Positions 50,481 to 60,211 of a DNA stretch of 64,000 bases are shown piece after piece. The stretch is from contig NC_016477.1 of NCBI RefSeq assembly GCF_000226095.1, forward strand, positions 1,984,001 through 2,048,000, read 5' to 3'. The notes under the pieces are model-generated. The model ran no database searches. It worked only from the letters and a program-made list of their open reading frames with translations, and was not told the DNA's origin. Made by a program: the position numbers and the translations under genes. Each line of letters begins with the position of its first letter. The stretch's first letter is position 1. The DNA comes from Thermothelomyces thermophilus ATCC 42464. Taxonomy: Eukaryota > Ascomycota > Sordariomycetes > Sordariales > Chaetomiaceae.

Positions 50481-50744
50481 AAGATTGAATATAAACTTAG
50501 TCTATTACTTTTACTCCTTTAGAGTATACCTAGTAAAGCTATTCCTAAACCTTCTAATAGGGGATACTCTATAGTAATAGCGCTTTAACCCCTAAAGTTA
50601 GAACTCCTGAAATAATGAGATAAACCTATACTAGATTGCTAAAAAATAATAGTATATAGATAGATATACCCTTACTAGCAAGTACTAGTGCCAAGGTAAC
50701 TAGGGCTAGGATAGCTATAAAGCTTTCCTCTAGTACCTATATAA
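50481..50744 (-). other. Gypsy-2 copy D leader, distal part
   Basis: Continues the leader broken off at 32228. It begins next to CTTTA (50745-50749), the inverted partner of TAAAG. No gene seen. Confidence 0.7.
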
Positions 50745-50749
50745 CTTTA

Positions 50750-51196
50750 TATCACGGATAAGCATATGGATGGCCTAGCAGGCTGCAGCCAGGACACGGG
50801 ACATTCCGACAGCCAATCACTTGACGGACCAATCAGAAGATTATCACCGCCAAGACTAAGGTCTTCACTAGTAATAATAACATGTCACCATCGACAATAC
50901 GGAATTATAGAGTAAAAGGAGAAATGGTACTAGTGATAACTATTAAAGAGGGGCAGACAATTATATATATATAGCTAGCTAGTTACTCGTTAAGTAGACT
51001 CTAAGAGTTTACCAATAGTAATAATCACAATCACAGTACTTATACCAAGCATTGCTAATTACTATAAGAGACAACTCTAAGTGTTGTTATAAACCCTTTA
51101 GCTTTACCAAATCCCTTAGACGACCTGCCTACTTGTCCTGCTCAATCTACCTTCGTCTGAACCCTTTTAGAAGAAGTCTAAGTTAGGTTTGTTATA
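50750..51196 (+). repeat. 5' LTR of E-R (U3 subtype X)
   Basis: TATCACGG...GTTTGTTATA, 447 bp, closest to the 3' LTR of E-L and the solo LTR. Its RNA-start segment has decayed to AATAGTAATAA. Confidence 0.92.
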
Positions 51197-51198
51197 CA

Positions 51199-51209
51199 TT
51201 GTTACCACT
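51199..51209 (+). other. self-priming PBS, E-R
   Basis: TTGTTACCACT, 2 nt after the LTR, is an 11/11 complement of AGTGGTAACAA in the 3' LTR (58086-58096). Confidence 0.7.
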
Positions 51210-51223
51210 CCCTTTGTTCTATC

Positions 51224-53485
51224 ATGGTTTAGAACGGAGGTGACTTCGACCTCGATATCGACATAGCTACTAACGTCATAGCCAAATAGCTGCTCGCTTA
51301 GCTTGGTTAACTCTAGCAGTGGATCTAGGAGTTAGATTAGAGAGATAAGGCTACTTAAGCTCGAATCAAGGAACTTGAGAACTATAAAAAGTACTTGCAG
51401 AAGTTAGTTAACAAGGCCTACGCCAAAATCGAGGTACTTAAGGGTGCTAAAGCGAAGCGTATTAAGATCGAACCACCTGGCAAATACGGAGGAACCAAGG
51501 AGGATCTCGTAGGATTCCTAACAAACCTCCGATCCTACTTCTAGCTTAATGACGACAAGTTTCCAGACGACAAAGCTAAAGTCCTCTATATAGCTATGAG
51601 ACTAGAGGGCAAGGCACTTAGATGGTTCGAGCCTACGTGGAATGACTACCTTACTAAGGAAGACGAAGACGACCGAGACGCGTTTATATAGGTAGTCTTC
51701 CGATCTTATGACCGTTTTGAAGAAGAGCTTTAGAAGGTTTTTAGTGATAAAGATAAGAAGATTTATATATAAGAAAGACTTGCTAATCTCCGATAGACTA
51801 AGTTAGTAGCCTCCTATGCTATATAGTTTAGATAGGACATACTTAAGTCTTAGCTTAACGACAAGGCATTAATATAACTATTCCATAATAGCTTAAAGGA
51901 AAAGGTTAAAGATAAGCTATATAAGTACGATCGGCCTAAGACCCTAGATAAATACATTATATAGGCTATTAGAATCGATAATCGACTCTACGTACAAGAG
52001 TAGCAGAAACAAGGTCAAATGAATAGAACTATAGTTAAGGCCAATGATAAGAAAAAGCGAGCATACGTCAGTACCTTATATAGGACATATCTTAGAGCTA
52101 TAGATATAGATATAGCGTAGAAGCAGGACTAGAAGAAGATAACCAAAGACAAGTCTAATGTTACCTACTATAACTATAGGAAGAAAGGGCACTATAAGCA
52201 AGAATGTTGTAGCCTAAAGAAAGAGTAGAAGACAGTCCCTAGAAAGGAAATTATAGCTATCGACGAAACTATTAAGGATGTCATCGAAGTAGCGGCCACG
52301 AGCTACAAAGACAGGGGCAGTGACATAGACAGTCTCGGATATAATGACAATGGTAAAGACGAACAAGCACCATACTCCGAACTAGTCACTATAGACCTAG
52401 AGATAGGTCTTGCCGAATAGGATATAGCAGGAGAGTATATACCGCTAGTTTCGATTCTCCTAGCCTTAAGGTAGTAGGGTTTTACGGTCACGTAGAGGCG
52501 GGATAGATCGTAGACAACCGATACCTAAGGAATCGAAAGACCCGGACCTAATGTTCTATTCCTCTAGGAACAAATCGAATAATATTATAATGAAGTTTTT
52601 CGGCTTAACATGGAACTATACGAATAGGATAGACGCTTGATTTGACTTACCTACTAGAGTAATAGAATGAAGGACGAAATAAAGGAACTCTAATATATCA
52701 TAGAAACCATTAAAGGAGAACAGCCTATAATATATAATAGGCCCGATAGCTATACTAAGTATCTTGACAGCTAGTAACTTAATAACGACATACGGAACCT
52801 AGAATACTAGTTTATACACGCAAACCGCAGAAAAGACAAGCATACGTAAGAAAGCTACTAGAAGAAACACTCCTATATTAGCACTAGAGTATCTATAGTC
52901 TATATACAATAGGAAGGATTTGGGAAAGAATTCTAATACCTCCTAGGCAACACTGCACGACTATACCCTCGACACAAGGCACATACGCAAGTGCCCTAGT
53001 TCTAGTGTATGGCATACAAATGCCGATACCACTTCTATGACAAATTTGAAAACAATTACTAGCCGACCCGACAAGGAAATAAGGACAGAAGCTTACACTC
53101 TATAGAATAGGTCTACGATATAGGAAATAGAGCAGCCAAATTACTCTAGAAGATCGAAGCCTACGATCTAGAAGGCATTACAATAGTTCTAAAACGAGCC
53201 TAGCCTAGGCACTACGGAACCGGACGAGACATATAGGACTCGTGCTAGAGCAACGATTGCCTCTATTATATAGACAAAAAGAAATTGCGAATTTAGGAGC
53301 TTTAGATAAAGCTATAGCACGTATAACAGAAAGCAGAACAGACCTAATAGTAGGAAGCTATAAGCACTTAATAGCTTATAGAAATAAGCACGATTGATAA
53401 AGCTGCTATTAGCCGAATAATCGAAGAGGTTAGCACTGACCTAGGAAACGGGTTAGGGCCCTTCGAGGGGCCCGGAAACCATTAA
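51224..53485 (+). pseudogene. E-R gag
   Basis: ATG 51224 to TAA 53483-53485, 753 codons, same length as in E0, B and F. Coiled coil, capsid (for example KYGGTKEDLVGFLTNLRSY near 51485) and a knuckle with one Cys lost (YYNYRKKGHYKQEC near 52165-52210). RIP stops, no net indel. Confidence 0.87.
53443..53473 (+). promoter_or_regulatory. gag-pol -1 frameshift signal, E-R
   Basis: AGGAAAC (53443-53449), spacer GGGTTA, hairpin GGGCCC-TTCGAG-GGGCCC (53456-53473). The pol phase from 53449 runs without shift to the chromodomain. Confidence 0.72.
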
Positions 53486-56400
53486 CGCCCGTGTAATAGC
53501 GAGTAGTAGCATAGTATAGGAGGGACTAGCATAAGAGACCACTATATCGAGACCTCCTAGTAGAAACATAGGAAATCGCTACAATCTTTGGACGACGGTG
53601 GCAAGATAAGCGATTATGGATAATAGTATAGTAGAAACAGCACGAAATGCTTATACTAGTAGATAGTAGAGTAGAGATAAATCTGATTTCGCCAATACTT
53701 GTAAATTAGCTACAGATACCTTAGAGAATAAAGCGGAAGCATAGCATAGTTAAAGGGCCATTTCTAATATAATAGGTATATAGGGAGACCGAACCAATTG
53801 ATATTACTATGGCAAGGAAGACTATAGCAATTATATTTAGCATCGTAGATATAGGCAACGACAAAGATATAATATTAGGGTTACTATAGTATAAAGACTA
53901 TAACCCGGACATTAGCTAGAAGAATAGTAGCCACCTATAACCCCAAATAGAGTCATATTCGACTAGTAAGATAGGGAGTACGCAAGGATTGCAAGCAGAC
54001 GATGCTCAGGGGAAGGCATGTCCTACGGATCTACCGCAAGAGACGGACAGTAGTAGGCAGACTACTATAGACTCTAGAAGAGGCAGTATAACGACATCGA
54101 TATCACGATAGGAGGAACGAGCTAAACCGCCGATAGCTGTTCTCTCCGTTGACAAATACGGAGCACTGTAATTAGAGTAGTAGGTTAAGACAGGAGAAAT
54201 CGCTAGCATTGCTATAGACGGAACCAAGTTTGTATACTATTAGAAAACCGAGAGACGAGACAAGACTAGGGAAGTACTAGAGGAATACGAAAGATACCTA
54301 GCATTTAAACCGAAGTATCTAGAAGGATTACTAGAATACGGCCTATAGGATTATAAGATTAAGCTTAAGGAAGGAGTATAACTAAAGTTCTTTAAGATTT
54401 ACTATACAAGCTAGATATAGAATGAAGAACTTAAGTAATATTTGAAGGAAAACCTTTGAAGAGGATATATCTGCCTGTCGATATTGCTAGCAGGCTACCT
54501 AATCCTGTTTATGCCTAAGAAAGACGGAAAGCTATAGTTATACGTTAACTATCGGCAACTTAACAAACAGACCGTAAAAAACCAATACCTGTTACCACTA
54601 ATTTTATAGCTCCGAGATCAGTTAGCAGGAGCCTAATATTTCACGTATCTTGACTTACTATTAGCCTATAATTATATACAGATTAAAGAAGGCGACGAGT
54701 AGAAAACGGCCTTTAGGACACCCTATAGCCACTATAAGTACCTTGTCATGCTATTCGGACTTACAAACACACTAGCAACGTTCCAAGCCCTAATTAATTA
54801 AGCTATCCGACCCTTTCTCGACGAATTTACGATATATTATCTCGACGACATACTTATCTTCTCTAAGATAATAGACAAACACCGGAAGTATATAGAAGTA
54901 GTACTAGACGTATTACACGTATACAAGCTATTAGTCAATAAAGAAAAAAGCGAATTCTATATTAGGAAGATAGTCTTTTTAGGATACAAAATATCCCTAG
55001 GACAAATCTAGATAGAACCTTTAAAGATTAAAGCTATTAAGAATTAGCTACAACCGACGTTAATTATAGAAGTATAAAGCTTTATCAGATTTACAAACTT
55101 CTACCGGATGTTCATTAGGAACTTTGGAGCGATCGTACGACCTTTATACGAACTTACCAAGAAGAATACTAAATTCTAATAGGAAGAACAACATGAGCAA
55201 GCATTTATATAGATTCGCGACGCTATTACCAAAGATCTAGTACTAGTACTGCTAGACCCTAAGAAGCCATTCGAGGTAGAAACAGACGCTTTAGACTACG
55301 CTATTGGAGGACAATTAGGATAACGAGATAGATAAGGAAAGCTATATCCTATAGCCTTCTTTTTAAAGAAGCTCGATAGACTATGTCTTAATTATCTAAT
55401 CTATAATAAGGAACTACTTACGATTATCGAAGCTTTTAAGGAATAGTAACTATACCTTAGCAGTACGATTAAACCGGTATAAGTATATACAGATTATAAG
55501 AATTTACAATACTTTATAATAACAAAGGAGCTTAATAGACGATAAATACAATAGGTAGAATTCCTTATAGAATTTAACTTTAAGATCTGCTATAAGAAGG
55601 GCAAAGAGAACGTATAAGCGGATATCTTAAGTCGACGAACAGATTATATAGAAGGACAGATAGGAACAACACTACCATTATTCAAGGAACGGACAGACGG
55701 AACGCTATATCATAAAACGCAGACACCTATAGAAGATGATCCACTCGACTTGTTCCTAGAATGCTACGTAATCTTTCAAGAAGAAAGGATTAATGAGGTA
55801 TAGTATTAAGTAGCACCCGGACCACTAGTACCTAACAGAGTAGAAGAAAGAGATAGAAAACTCTAGTACCGAGGCAAAGCGTATATCTACGACAAAGATC
55901 AACAGCTACGGATGATTCGAGAACTCTACGAGTCGAAACTCGGAGGATACAAAGGAGTTATAAAGACTATCGTATAAGTCAAGAAATACTACGACTTTCT
56001 ATAATTAACGGCACGAGTTAAGGAAGTTATACGGAACTACGACATCTGCAATCGGAGCAAAATGGCACGACACAAGCCGTATAGGCTACTTTAGCCACTG
56101 CTGACAGCTGACAAACTATAGAGTTTAGTTACGATAGACTTTATTACGAAGCTGCTAGAATCTAAGGACATAGCCATAGGAGTGACCTATAATAGTATTC
56201 TTACTATAATAGATCGCCTGACTAAATAGGCATACTTCTTTCCCTATAAGGAGTCCTAGACAGCAGAATAGTTAGCAGACGTGATCTATCGGCAAGTTAC
56301 ATTAGTATATACTTAGCTACAAGAATGGATTACTGACAGAGATACGAAGTTCATGTCGAAGTTCTGGCAAGCGTTAATATAACGATTAGGCGTCAATAGC

Positions 56401-57189
56401 AAGCTGTTAACGGCATATTACCTACAGACTAACGGACAAACAAAGCGACTAAACTAAGTTATTAAGCAGTACCTCCGCTCTTACGTCAATTACTAGCAAA
56501 ACGACTAGGTTATACTATTGCCAATAGTATAACTCGCTTACAATATAACGCTAACAGAAGCAACCAAAGTCACACCGTTCTTCGCAAACTATAGATATAA
56601 AGCAGACCTTAGGCAAGGACTAGAGGTTATAGTGCCAAGAGCAGTAGTTAAAGTAGAACAAATGTACGTACTACATGAAAAGCTTAAAAAGGAACTCGAG
56701 TTTGTCAAGACTAGAATAAAGAACTACTATGACAAATATAGGCTCGAGGGACCTCGCCTAGAGAGGGGAGATAAAGTCTACCTAATTGTATAAAACTTAC
56801 AAACTAAACGACTAAGCACGAAGCTAGACTTTAAGAAGGTTAGACCCTTCGTTATCAAAGAACGAATTTTAACATCTAACTACCGACTATCGTTACTATT
56901 ATCTATATAACTATAGATAGATATTTTTTATATTTCACTTCTCGAACTAGTACCAAAGAACGCTAAGGTTACTATATATATTAAAGCAGAGGATAAAGAG
57001 AAAGAATAGGACGTCGAAGAAATTCTAGATTTATATATCATTAATAGGGAACTATAGTACCTAGTTAAATAGCTTGATTTCGGACTAGAAGACAACTTAT
57101 AAGAACCTGTTAAGAATTTAAACTACCCTAAGAAACTAGAACAGTTCTATCGGCAGAACCCGGATCGGCTAAAGGCAAATCTAGGATAG
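53449..57189 (+). pseudogene. E-R pol: protease, RT, RNase H, integrase, chromodomain
   Basis: One -1 phase throughout. Protease is near 53645-53670 (MLILVDSR). RT has YLDD (54838-54849). RNase H has FEVETDALDYAIGGQLG (55270-55320). Integrase has a zinc segment (ESKLGGYKGV, about 55929-55960), ITDRDTKFMSKFWQ (about 56325-56370) and NQVIKQYLRSY, where the expected catalytic Glu reads Lys by a RIP-type change. The GPF-like C-terminus (KKVRPFVIKERI) precedes a chromodomain near 56990-57180 (EEILDLYIINREL, LEDNL*EPVKNLN). The last codon before TAG is at 57186. Non-functional. Confidence 0.9.
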
Positions 57190-57636
57190 AACCGAAAACA
57201 GCGCCCTAGTTAACAACGTTAATGCTACCGTTAAGCTATATAACGGCCCCCGATTCCTGCTATTCTACCGCCTCCAATTCATCTAGATTCGACAAACCCT
57301 ATATAACCATGTCTGCCCCCTTCTCTACTAGGAACTCTCGTTGTTCACAGACCCGAGTCAGACGGGCTAACGCCTCGGAAGCTTTACGTTAATATTCTCG
57401 TAGCAAGGCTTTGGCCTCTTTCTCTTTAGCCTTTAAACGACGTTGCTTACGTATAATACGATCTATTACGTTATAATTAGAGATATACTCTTGTAAGGAA
57501 ACAGGAACTTATAAGAAGAAACTAAAACGCTAGAACTATTATAAGCATGACCCTAACGTATATAAGCCTTGTAGTGACGAGATTTTTCAATCATCTTATA
57601 TACTTGGTTATACTCTATATAATAAGAACACACCAT
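57110..57636 (-). pseudogene. antisense Cys-rich/coiled-coil gene of Gypsy-1, E-R
   Basis: ATG 57636 gives MVCSYYIEYNQVYKMIEKSR, then HYKAYIR*GHAYNSSS, the decayed C-x2-C...C...C-x2-C-I-R-R-G-x-x-C motif. The coil exon has REFLVEKGADMV and NLDELEAVE. The end (DRTVLVS*GS, stop TAA 57110-57112) overlaps pol by about 80 bp. Same place and strand as in B and E-L. Confidence 0.7.
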
Positions 57637-57834
57637 TACTATAAACCTATAATCGGAAATAAACTAAGCTAAACGCTCACAATAAATAGATGCTAGGGAT
57701 CTACGCGCATTAGATAGTATAACTAATAGTATAAAGAGCAATAAAAGGCTAAGGAGAAAAATACATACAAGGAACGTAAAGGATATTAGCGCTATTTAAG
57801 ACGGCCTAAAGAGGGCTTTTGGGTCGAAAGCCTC

Positions 57835-57844
57835 GGAGGGAGGG
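57835..57844 (+). other. polypurine tract of E-R
   Basis: GGAGGGAGGG, followed by CATCG and the 3' LTR. Expected plus-strand primer site. Confidence 0.65.
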
Positions 57845-57849
57845 CATCG

Positions 57850-58267
57850 TGTCACGGAAATATACATATAGATGCCGCCTAAGCTACTAGCACAAATAGG
57901 CCAATCAAGTCAAAAGAACAAAAGGACTAATTACAGCATGGGAAGCATAGTGATCACTACGCTTACCAGTGATCAGGGTGATCACCACCATGCGATCACT
58001 TACGATCACCGTGATTAGGAATGATCACTAGGATTATATATACATGTAGATAGTCACTCGTTATGGTGGACTCTGGGAGTTTACCAGTGGTAACAATCAC
58101 AATTATAGTACTTATACCAAGCATTGCTAATTACTGTGAGAGATAACTCTAGTGTTATTGTAAACCCTTTGGCTTTACCGAATCCCTTAGATGACCTGCC
58201 CGCTTGTCCTGCTCAATCTACCTTCGTCTGAACCCTTTCAGAAGAAGTCTGAGTTGGGTTCGTCATA
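57850..58267 (+). repeat. 3' LTR of E-R (U3 subtype Y)
   Basis: 418 bp with the GTGATCAC-rich U3 of E-L's 5' LTR. TATA region 58033-58042. AGTGGTAACAA at 58086-58096. Followed by GTCAA (58268-58272). Confidence 0.92.
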
Positions 58268-59644
58268 GTCAAATACCTCTAAAATATTAATGTAGTTCTC
58301 CTAAACGCTAAACTTGCTAGAGCTACCATTGTAGCTAGGAAATCCTAGTAATGCTGCTTATAAGCGGTGTTATTTAGCTACCTCTATATACCTGAAGGGC
58401 GATTACCTAATAATGCCAAAGTTACGAAAATCCTTAAGTAGACTTCCTATTCGGATCTAAAGAATATTCGTACCTTCTTAGGAATCGTTAGCTACTACTA
58501 GATCTAGATAGAGCACTTTATTACTATTACTTGGCTATTATACGACCTAATGAAAAAGAATGCCTATTAGGAATAGGGCCCTACTTAATAGCAGGCTATA
58601 AAGGAACTCTAAACCTAAATAACCACTGCCCTAGTCCTTATACTACTTGTTTTCGATGACCCTAGGTATAGTTAGATATACCTAATGACCGATATAAGTC
58701 TTTTCGGTTAGGGAGGAGTTATTAAACAAGTCGGCCCTAATAAGAAGAGGTACCTATGCCGGTTTAAGAGTAAGATATGGTCTAAGGCAGGGAAATAGTA
58801 TAACCTTATTAAATAGGAGCTCTATAGACTGCTTTTCCTATTAAAACGTTTCCGACGGTACCTCTTTAGTATTTACTTTATTATAGAGATAGACGCTCTT
58901 GTCCTAGTTTACTAGTTACACGGCGTAGCTAGTAATATACCTAGAGCCTTAATAATATAGTAGATTGTATAGATTCGGCTATTTGACTTTAAGGTTAAGC
59001 ACATTCTAGGTTCCAAAAACGCTATTACTAATAGGCTTTTATAGAAGCCTCCTAGTCTGTCTGACAAGATAGAGAAGGCAAATAAAGAGGATATTAACAA
59101 TTAGGTTAACGTATAAATCTATACTAACTATATTAGCGATCTTCCCGAACCTATAAACCTAAACCTTAAGGAAGGATACTCTAAATACTCTAGAGCTATC
59201 GTACGGTACTTGGCCACTCTAGAGGAACCTATGGCTATCCAGCCATACTAGTGTTGACATCTATTTAAAAAGGAAGCGCTTAAATATTTAGTTGATAAGG
59301 GCTATCTGTTCCTTTGACTAGCGAACGATACTTAGAATCCTTGCTATATAATAGATACCCCGGAAGAAAGGCAACGAATTTTCTAGGCTTGCCACCATAA
59401 GATAGGCTATAAGGGTAGGGAAGCTACTTACTAGAGGATTACTAACTACTATTATTAGAAGGGAATGTATACTAACGTAGCAAAGTAGATTTGTACCTAC
59501 CTAGAGTATTAGGCGTAGGATACTAAAAGATTTAAGGAGGTACATTTACATTTAGAACCCTCTCTAATCCTATTTACGAAATGGCACTTAGATATCTAGT
59601 TTATACCCTCTGACTAGAGGGGGAAGCCCTATTTCCTCCTCGAG
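58268..59644 (+). pseudogene. Gypsy-2 copy C, RT end to integrase, truncated
   Basis: Continues copy C from the segment that ends at 38238 on the other strand. Matches copy A 13042-13267 joined to 20835-21999 and runs through the empty copy-B target (58482-58486). Covers the RT end, RNase H (FIIEIDALVLVY, about 58875-58915) and the first part of integrase. Text stops matching at 59644 (CTCCTCGAG), so the integrase end, ORF4, ORF3 and 3' LTR are missing. Confidence 0.87.
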
Positions 59645-59732
59645 CAGGGGGTTAGCAAACAAGACTTTAAGGGGGCTATAGGCCTACACTCGATCGAAAC
59701 GGTCAAGTTCCGGCTGCCAAAGAGCCCGTGGA
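59645..59732. other. 88-bp GC-rich segment of unknown origin
   Basis: Between truncated copy C and copy F. Balanced base composition with little sign of RIP. No match elsewhere in the window. Its last five bases GTGGA are the presumed target duplication of F. Confidence 0.6.
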
Positions 59733-60184
59733 TGTCACGAGCCAACCATATACCGCGACCCGGTGGGGTGCAGCAGGCCGAATGAGCCACCAATCAAGAA
59801 GGGCACGAAGCGAGGCTGACACGGATCGCTAGGGAGCGCAGGCTACCACGAGCGAACAATTGCCAAAAGGGGAAAGATAGCGGAGGATAGCTAGCTACTA
59901 AAGGCGATCCAAAGACAGGATCGAAGAAGGCCATAAGCGATTAGGAAGAGTATATATATATGTAAATAGTCACTCGTTATGGTGGACTCTGGGAGTTTAC
60001 CAGTGGTAACAATCACAATCACAGTACTTATACCAAGCATTGCTAATTACTGTAAGAGACAACTCTAAGTGTTGTTATAAACCCTTTGGCTTCACTGAAT
60101 CCCTTAGACGACCTGCCTGCTTGTCCCGCTTCACCTACCTCCGTCTGGACCCTTTCAGAAGAAGTCTGAGTTAGGTTCGTTACA
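59733..60184 (+). repeat. 5' LTR of copy F (U3 subtype V)
   Basis: 452 bp, TGTCACGA...GTTCGTTACA. The U3 (59733-59945) resembles no other copy and is GC-rich. R-U5 is shared. TATA at 59951-59960. RNA-start segment AGTGGTAACAA at 60002-60012. Confidence 0.92.
59951..59960 (+). promoter_or_regulatory. TATA box of Gypsy-1 LTR, copy F
   Basis: TATATATATA about 42 bp before AGTGGTAACAA, the start of the RNA if self-priming is right. The equivalent stretch is kept in every Gypsy-1 LTR despite different U3s. Confidence 0.6.
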
Positions 60185-60186
60185 CG

Positions 60187-60197
60187 TTGTTACCACT
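60187..60197 (+). other. self-priming PBS, copy F
   Basis: TTGTTACCACT, 11/11 reverse complement of 60002-60012 in the same LTR. No TGG start, so not a usual tRNA site. Confidence 0.72.
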
Positions 60198-60211
60198 CCC
60201 TTTGTTCTGTC

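Larger units (their letters stand above)
39174..50744 (-). mobile_element. Gypsy-2 copy D, main part, inverted
   Basis: From 3' LTR to leader on the minus strand, with a solo Gypsy-1 LTR at 39768-40214. Added to 31419-32228 and without the solo LTR it comes to about 11.9 kb, as copy A. It keeps protease DTGS (47743-47754) and RT YLDD (46222-46233), both lost in A. Confidence 0.92.
50750..58267 (+). mobile_element. Gypsy-1 recombinant E-R, plus strand
   Basis: 7518 bp. The 5' LTR 50750-51196 is subtype X (447 bp), the 3' LTR 57850-58267 is subtype Y (418 bp). Flanks are CTTTA left and GTCAA right, not a duplication pair. Reciprocal product to E-L. The full internal region is present and gag and pol frames are free of indels. 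Confidence 0.93.

Noticed and set aside
60185-60200. Ordinary tRNA primer site after the Gypsy-1 LTR
   Set aside because: No TGG at the expected place; the text instead matches the LTR itself over 11 nt with covariation.
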